Assembly (NCBI RefSeq): GCF_000002235.5
Contig: NW_022145597.1
Span: 25,374,423 to 25,438,422 of the forward strand
Direction of reading: 5' to 3'
Length of the DNA: 64,000 nt
Origin: Strongylocentrotus purpuratus
Lineage: Eukaryota; Echinodermata; Echinoidea; Camarodonta; Strongylocentrotidae
Every line of letters starts with the position of its first letter. The stretch's first letter is position 1. Below, in pieces: positions 59,309 through 64,000 of this stretch. The notes under the pieces were generated by a model. That model ran no database searches, had not been told where the DNA came from, and worked only from the letters and a program-made list of their open reading frames with translations. Position numbers and translations under genes: made by a program.

Positions 59309-59871
59309 ATTGGCTGCTTGTTAAGAAAAGGGATCCAACAAAATACAGTATTTCAATTCATCTTGAAGGCATTTCTCCCCGAGGTGCTTCCCCTAAATAA
59401 AACTAAGATTAATAACACAATAAGCTCCAATGTGGCTTTCCCCAAGGAGGCATACGCTCCCCCTATTAGTATAATGGTCACGATGCAGGATGAACCGCAT
59501 CTCATTGCCATGGAAACGGGCAACAAGAAGCATATTAGTCAACAATTCCAAGCTGCTACAAAATTCAGCTTATCCGTCCCAATATAGAGGAGAAAGAAGA
59601 GCCTTGGAGAAGTATTTATCAACCATTTTTATGGCAGGTAAATTATTTCTGTACAGAGTCCGAACGAAGCCCCTCTTTCTCCTGCATACGAGTCCACTGA
59701 ACGATTCTCAAAGTTCTCGCTCTGCGTACGATGCCGTCGCCGACGTGCAGCAGAGAGATTAGATACAGAAGACGTGAAACGGAAGTGGACCACAGCTGTT
59801 ATAGATGATGGAACGAAGAAGAAAAAAAAGGACTGTACATGGGAGTGCCAATAGATGGCGCTATGCTGGAC

Positions 59872-59952
59872 TCAAATAATACGACATAAGGGTTTTTTGT
59901 TACTCCTTGGCTTGGGCGGGTTCAGCACTGTCATTACAGCCTTCTCAAAGAC
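59872..59952 (-). CDS. Rho-family GTPase, last coding exon
   Basis: The minus-strand acceptor CTTGCAG is followed by GTC and 26 codons: VFEKAVMTVLNPPKPRSNKK, then PLCRII and TGA. The VFxxAVxxVL helix is the last helix of Rho/Rac/Cdc42 GTPases and joins in phase 0 to GLKD of the exon at 62565. CRII fits a CaaX prenylation box; terminal Ile is compatible with geranylgeranylation. The preceding basic residues (KPRSNKK) form a modest polybasic membrane-targeting region. The exon was found by looking for the expected C-terminal helix and has a proper acceptor and in-frame stop. Confidence 0.9.
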   Translation of the reverse strand, partial: VFEKAVMTVLNPPKPRSNKKPLCRII

Positions 59953-60417
59953 CTGCAAGGGGAGAGAAAAAGATTGAAGAGGAGGGTAAAAACACAAAGA
60001 AAATCTCTTTCACTGTCAGGTTTTTTGCATGTATCATAGAAATTAGAGTGAGTTGTACCATCATTCTGTTTGTAAATGATTTACAGTACCTACACTCTAA
60101 ACAGATTTTAACTCAGTCAAAAATATTATTGAAATGGATTGTAGATAAGATGAGAATGGTGTATATATATTAGAGCATTTCGTTATCTCATCAACAGCAA
60201 CAAAATGCTAGTCCCATTCTGTTTGACTGGTAATGATAACAATGACTGTTCTTTAAATTGTTCGCAAGTCAGACTCATAAAGCTAATGTGAGCAGGCTAT
60301 ATGTATTTGGATGGCATCAGTGTTGGAATTCCACTGATCTGAGGAGAAAAAAAGGACCCAATAAATTGCAACTCTGAAGTGGCTCATTGCTCTGAGCTGT
60401 ATGTTATCAAAGATATA

Positions 60418-60476
60418 CAGTCAAACCTGTCAAACCTCTCCATAAAGGCCACCTGCGCTGTAAAACAAAGTAGCCA
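60418..60476. mobile_element. Family G fragment
   Basis: TACAGTCAAACCTGTCAAAC followed by CCATAAAGGCCACCTG matches the left end of family G. The right end is missing. Confidence 0.65.
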
Positions 60477-60796
60477 GTCTCTCATGGGATAGGTCACATG
60501 GGTATGGGTACCAGGTCAGGGGTCAAGGGTCAGAGACAGCCCTAAAAATCCTTTTTTTTTTTTCTTTCAAGGGCTTTTACAAGTTTTTATCTGAGAGATG
60601 ATTTTCCTATGATACACAGGTGGAAATATTTGTTTCAAAGAAGGCAAATGAAGGGTGTTCATGAAGCACCTCCATCACTTTGGCAGAGATTATTTTAAAA
60701 TGCTTAAAGTTGGACTTCTCCATGTTTAATGGATTTCTGTGGATATATTCAGGGTTCATTTGTATAGGTGCTTCCTCCAAAATGGCTTACAGTATA

Positions 60797-62151
60797 CAGT
60801 GCGTCCCAAAAAAAACTATACACTTTTGAAATGGCTGCCGAATAAAAAAATATATGATTCTGGGGAAAGATTTTGATATGTATTGAAAGCTCATAAACTC
60901 AACTTTCATATGACACCAAGAAGTCTAAACATAATTTATGCTTGAGTGAGCACTGGTCACTGTTGTAAAGGATATGAAAATTAGGTTGCGCAGGAATTGG
61001 CCTTCCAATTTGTGAGAGGTAAATCCTTTGGAACTTACGGAATTGAGGATGATATGACCAATTTATGATCAATTGTGGTGATTTTGGGTTTGAGTGAAAT
61101 TTGTGGTTTATGGGATTAACATTTTATGCATGAGTGAACAGGAATTGCATTTGTTATTACCGTAGACTCAGTGGTGTGTTAATGGGAGTCAGGACGGGGT
61201 GATGGAACATGGTGCAGGGGAGGTGAAATGTAGGGTAGGACTTTGTTGGGTAGATGGGATAAGGGTCAAGAGGACACGTATGCCCCTACCCCTCTATCTC
61301 TCTCTCTCTCTCTCTCTCTGCCTGGGTGTGCTTTTGCATATCTTGATAATTTATTAGACAATCAACATTCAGCTTACATCACTTAATCAACAATGTACGG
61401 TATCAGTCAATCGGTCAATCCATTAATCAATCATAATTAGTCAATAACTCAGTCAATCACTCAATCTATCAACCAACCAACCAGTCATTTTAGCACTTGA
61501 GTTTCTGTAAATGGTAAATGGGTAACCTGAAGAATAAGTAGCCAACATCTGTGATATTCCTTTTTCAACAAACCGTATTTGAATAATCAATTAACATAAT
61601 CCCCAGCTGGTTATTAGGTAAATCAATGAGATGTTCAACTAATCTTACAATAACTGAAATGTGGGTTGAAGGTTTTTATTCAAAGCCACAGATGTAAAAA
61701 AAAAAATAAGAGTGTGTAAGATGGAAATTACAACATGTACCATCACCCCATCCTGACTCCCATGAACACACCACTGAGTCTACCAGAGAAAGTTACAATG
61801 CTACAATAAAAAAAATGAAATTCCTGTTCACTCGTGCATAAAATTTTGGTTTAATAAACCATGAAATTCACTCAGCAAATCATGAATGTATCATATCACC
61901 CTCCATTTTGTAAGCACCAAAGGATTTACCTCTCACAAATTGGAAGGCTAATTCCTGCGCAACCAAATTTTCATACACTTTACAAAAGTGAGCAGTGCTC
62001 ACTCAAGCATGAATTTTTTTCAGATTTTTTGGTGTCATATGAAAGTTGTGTTTATGAGCTTTCCATACATATAAAACTTTCCCCCCAGAATCATATATTT
62101 TTTTATTCAGCAGCCATTTCAAAAGTGTATAGTTTTTTTTGGGACGCACTG
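60797..62151. mobile_element. Foldback element with about 420-bp inverted arms (Tc1/mariner-like ends)
   Basis: The ends are CAGTGCGTCCC plus A-run and ACTATACACTTTTGAAATGG, inverted at the right, flanked by TA on both sides (60795-60796 and 62152-62153). The arms run from 60797 to 61214 and from about 61732 to 62151, similar at roughly 80-85% by eye. The centre has a CT run at 61294-61319 and a CAATCAAT-type tandem at 61395-61480. No transposase is encoded; a 97-residue frame in the right arm is chance. CAGT ends with a TA duplication suggest Tc1/mariner ancestry. Confidence 0.9.
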
Positions 62152-62190
62152 TAGAGTTCTAAAGTATGTCATACTGGACTATGGTGTCGT

Positions 62191-62302
62191 GATCACACCA
62201 GCCCCAAACACTGAATTTACCCTACTCCAGCCCGTTGCCTTGAAAAAATTCTCAGTGAACCTCATAGCAGGCTCTGACGTTTAGAACCAGTAACCTGGAC
62301 GA
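62191..62302. mobile_element. Foldback element, copy 2 (left-truncated)
   Basis: Matches 49915-50028 from GATCACACCAGCCCCAAACA to ACCAGTAACCTGGACGACAC. The left inverted end seen in copy 1 is mostly lost. It lies directly between the big foldback and a SINE. Confidence 0.75.
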
Positions 62303-62338
62303 CACTACTCTAATGTTGCCGGAGCAAATGTGGGAGGA

Positions 62339-62532
62339 GGCGCGATAGCTCAGTCGGTAGAGCAGTGGTCTTGTAATCTGGCGACCCGGGTTTCGAAACC
62401 AAGTCGATGCGCTAGTGCCCTTTGGTAAGGCTTTTTAATCCTCATTACCAGGTCTTTCGGAGATGACCCAAAGCGGTCGGTCCTCTGGCTGCTTACTAAC
62501 AAGCATTTATGCTTTCTTAGCAATCAGGTAAA
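62339..62532 (+). repeat. tRNA-derived SINE, copy 2
   Basis: The head GGCGCGATAGCTCAGTCGGT continues with AGAGCAGTGGTCTTGTAATC and the B-box-like GGGTTTCGAAACC, one base longer than a working B-box. The body has TTTGGTAAGGC, TAATCCTCATTACCA and a tail GCTTACTAACAAGCATTTAT. It shares head and body order with 23699-23808. It is not a functional tRNA: no clean acceptor stem. Confidence 0.85.
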
Positions 62533-62564
62533 ATAACTACCACTACACAGTTCTGGCTACTTAC

Positions 62565-62725
62565 ATCTTTAAGGCCTTTCTGTGTTAAAGCTGAGCATTC
62601 CATGTAGGCTACTGCTCCTAGTTTCTTGGCTTCCCTCGTGCCTTGTTCTTTCCTGAAGGGTAGCTTGCCCTTGTCTGCAGGGGAGATGACATGGTCAGGG
62701 GCGTCCCTCAGATCTATTTTGGTAC
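62565..62725 (-). CDS. Rho-family GTPase, internal exon (G4 and G5 motifs)
   Basis: The minus-strand acceptor CTCTTCTCAG and donor GTAAGT enclose 161 nt. The exon completes the Gly of LVG and encodes 53 residues: TKIDLRDAPDHVISPADKGK, then LPFRKEQGTREAKKLGAVAY and MECSALTQKGLKD. TKID is the G4 guanine-specificity motif and ECSALTQKGLK the G5 region. The piece between is the Rho insert region. ECSALTQKGLK is typical of Rac/Cdc42/TC10-type proteins; RhoA-type proteins read differently. The insert is unlike any I can name, so the subfamily is left open. Confidence 0.95.
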
Positions 62726-62785
62726 CTGAGAAGAGAAACGTCAAGTTATGGTAATCATTATATCACGTCAAAGGGCAATCCAACA

Positions 62786-63170
62786 TTAAAGGCATCGTTT
62801 AACAATGTTAAATCTGAGATGCATGGCCCTACGTGTTATCAGTATTTGTGATATGGTGTAATATTGAAGCCCTAAAAAAATTGAGGTTCACAATGATCAA
62901 GAAGTGCCTCAAAAAAGTACAAATCTTTGAGTGACCGGTTTTACCATACTCGTTTTCCCCAATAGACTGTAGTGTTATGAAAACCATTAGGAAAACGCAA
63001 ATTTTGTTTACGATTTCCAATCATAAACATCTTGATAATCAAAGAGGCGATCAGCTTGTACAAATCATGGGGTTCCTGACTGACCTTAAGGTTTATAATT
63101 ATCATTGCAGCATGAGCTAAATCCAGGATTTTGTTTCAAAATCTGTGACAAAGTTACCAGATCCCTTTAA
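62786..63170. mobile_element. TTAA MITE family D, copy 2
   Basis: 385 bp, exactly the length of 14815-15199 and highly similar, from TTAAAGGCATCG to AGATCCCTTTAA. It lies 60 bp inside the intron from the Rho GTPase exon. Flanks on both sides carry TTAA. Confidence 0.9.
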
Positions 63171-63566
63171 GGTACATTTGTAATCATTATATCACATCAA
63201 AGGGCAATCCAACCTTGATTAATATCAGTCAATTTGTGTGAAAGTAGAAGAATAAGAGAAGCAGAATGGTGAAAGTTGAAATAAAATTTGTCCTTCAGAT
63301 CAATTTTGGTACCTGAGATGACATGAATCAAGTTACGGTAATCATATCACATGAAAGGGCAACCAACCTTTGTAATAACTTTATTTGTGTGAAAGTAGAA
63401 GGATAAGAGAAACAGCATGGTGAAAGTTCAACATAAATTGGACCAACAATAACAGTGATATCAATGTCTGAAATACGACATCACTAAATCCATGCAAATC
63501 TCAAACTGGCAATTTGTTCAGTGGATTGTGATGCAGTCAAGGACAACTCTCCTGTTTGCAGAGTAC

Positions 63567-63775
63567 AAAAATATCCTTGACCTCACCTGGATAGAGAGTG
63601 GCAAATGTAGATTAATAACTTGCCAAAGGGCGTTAGTGCTGGGGTCAGGATTTGAATCCTGTACCTTGTTTATTGCACAAGGGTAGAAGCAAATCCCCTG
63701 TAAGTCTTAAAAAAGTAAGTTTTAAAAAAAAAAGGGCTCTTGTATAGTCAGAGGTCTAGCGCCCTCTCGTGGGCA
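63567..63775. repeat. SINE-like repeat pieces
   Basis: CCTCACCTGGATAGAGAGTG, GGCAAATGTAGAT, ACTTGCCAAAGGGCGTTA and GGATTTGAATCCTGTACC match 18985-19125 in order. The following GGCTCTTGTATAGTCAGAGG and TAGCGCCCTCTC resemble the left part of 13640-13745. Confidence 0.65.
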
Positions 63776-63946
63776 TTGTTTCTGAAGATTTCACAATATT
63801 GGAAAATTACTGTGGTTTACAATACCAGTATACAAAATTTTAATTTTGCAGAATGTTCTGGTTCTATTGAAATGGTTCTGGTTTGAATTAAAACCATACT
63901 AAATATAATATTACATGATTAATGATTTACCTAATACCGTACTTAC

Positions 63947-64000
63947 CGACTAAGATAAAAGGAACACCTGGTGCGTGATGCTGTAACTCAGGTATCCATT
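63947..64000 (-). CDS. Rho-family GTPase, partial exon at window edge
   Basis: On the minus strand the last 54 bases encode WIPELQHHAPGVPFILV and the first base of the next Gly codon, then a GTAAGT donor. This is the helix before the G4 strand in Rho GTPases (compare W-x-PE-x-x-HH-x-P-x-x-P-x-x-LVGTK in Rac and Cdc42). It joins in frame to TKIDLR of the exon at 62565. The exon continues beyond the window; the G1 to G3 motifs must lie there. Confidence 0.93.

Larger units (their letters stand above)
53986..59871 (-). other. Non-coding stretch, probably partly the Rho GTPase 3' UTR
   Basis: No coding exon recognised. Minus-strand AATAAA signals occur at several places, including 54249-54254 and near 55499-55504. 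A use at 54249 would leave only about 250 bp between the two convergent gene ends. The span holds a GTCGGTC palindrome at 54763-54840, a family G element at 56597 and a family F element at 59159. Confidence 0.35.
59953..62564 (-). other. Rho GTPase intron (2,612 bp), filled with repeats
   Basis: Bounded on the minus strand by GTAAGT (donor at 62564) and CTTGCAG (acceptor ending 59953). Well over half is mobile DNA: a family G fragment at 60418, the 1,355-bp foldback at 60797, a foldback fragment at 62191 and a SINE at 62339. Confidence 0.88.
62726..63946 (-). other. Rho GTPase intron (1,221 bp)
   Basis: GTAAGT donor on the minus strand at 63946 and CTCAG acceptor at 62726. It contains the family D MITE (62786-63170), a duplicated segment with AATCATTATATCACNTCAAAGGGCAATCC at 62753, 63181 and 63338, and SINE-like pieces at 63567-63775. 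TCAGATCTATTTTGGTACCTGAGA at the exon edge is echoed at 63297-63317 (TCAGATCAATTTTGGTACCTGAGA), a duplicated acceptor region. Confidence 0.88.

Noticed and set aside
61861..62154. 97-residue plus-strand frame
   Set aside because: Lies in the right arm of the foldback element; the other arm does not keep it and it shows no transposase features.
62339..62400. Functional tRNA gene
   Set aside because: A/B-box-like parts are present, but the acceptor stem does not close and the sequence runs into a SINE body.

Overview
The window looks like a piece of a marine deuterostome genome, most likely an echinoderm such as a sea urchin. The evidence is an animal-type heparan-sulfate sulfotransferase gene, canonical GT-AG introns, an AT-rich background with long poly-C and CT/GA tracts, and very many short non-autonomous DNA transposons and tRNA-derived SINEs. 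The species call is inference; animal origin is well supported. Layout: positions 1 to about 43,600 contain no gene I can defend. One weak candidate terminal exon lies at 192-349. The rest is AT-rich sequence holding miniature inverted-repeat transposons (MITEs), foldbacks, local tandem duplications and simple repeats. Positions 44,488-46,424 (+) hold a two-exon heparan-sulfate 6-O-sulfotransferase gene, with both nucleotide-binding motifs, a membrane anchor and a 752-bp intron. Positions 46,425 to about 59,870 have no coding exon and probably include the 3' untranslated regions of two convergent genes. Positions 59,872-64,000 (-) hold the last three coding exons of a Rac/Cdc42-type Rho GTPase, reconstructed from splice sites and ending in a CRII CaaX box; its 5' exons lie beyond the window. 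The two genes have no obvious shared pathway: one modifies heparan sulfate in the Golgi, the other is a membrane-attached signalling switch. The most notable content is in the repeats. (1) At least five repeat families are bounded by TTAA, mostly reading TTAAAG inward at each end. For two of them the target-site duplication can be read directly, because the element sits inside another repeat whose uninterrupted relative lies nearby. (2) A dispersed 60-70 bp imperfect palindrome with core GCCAGAAGGGCGTTAACT occurs at least 12 times. (3) The CpG-containing octamer TACCGGTA occurs 11 times, far above rough expectation. (4) A 1.25-kb composite region is bounded by a 32-bp direct repeat and holds a TACGC array and YY1-like motifs. 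(5) A 1,355-bp foldback with arms of about 420 bp sits inside a Rho GTPase intron. All identities and counts were made by eye.
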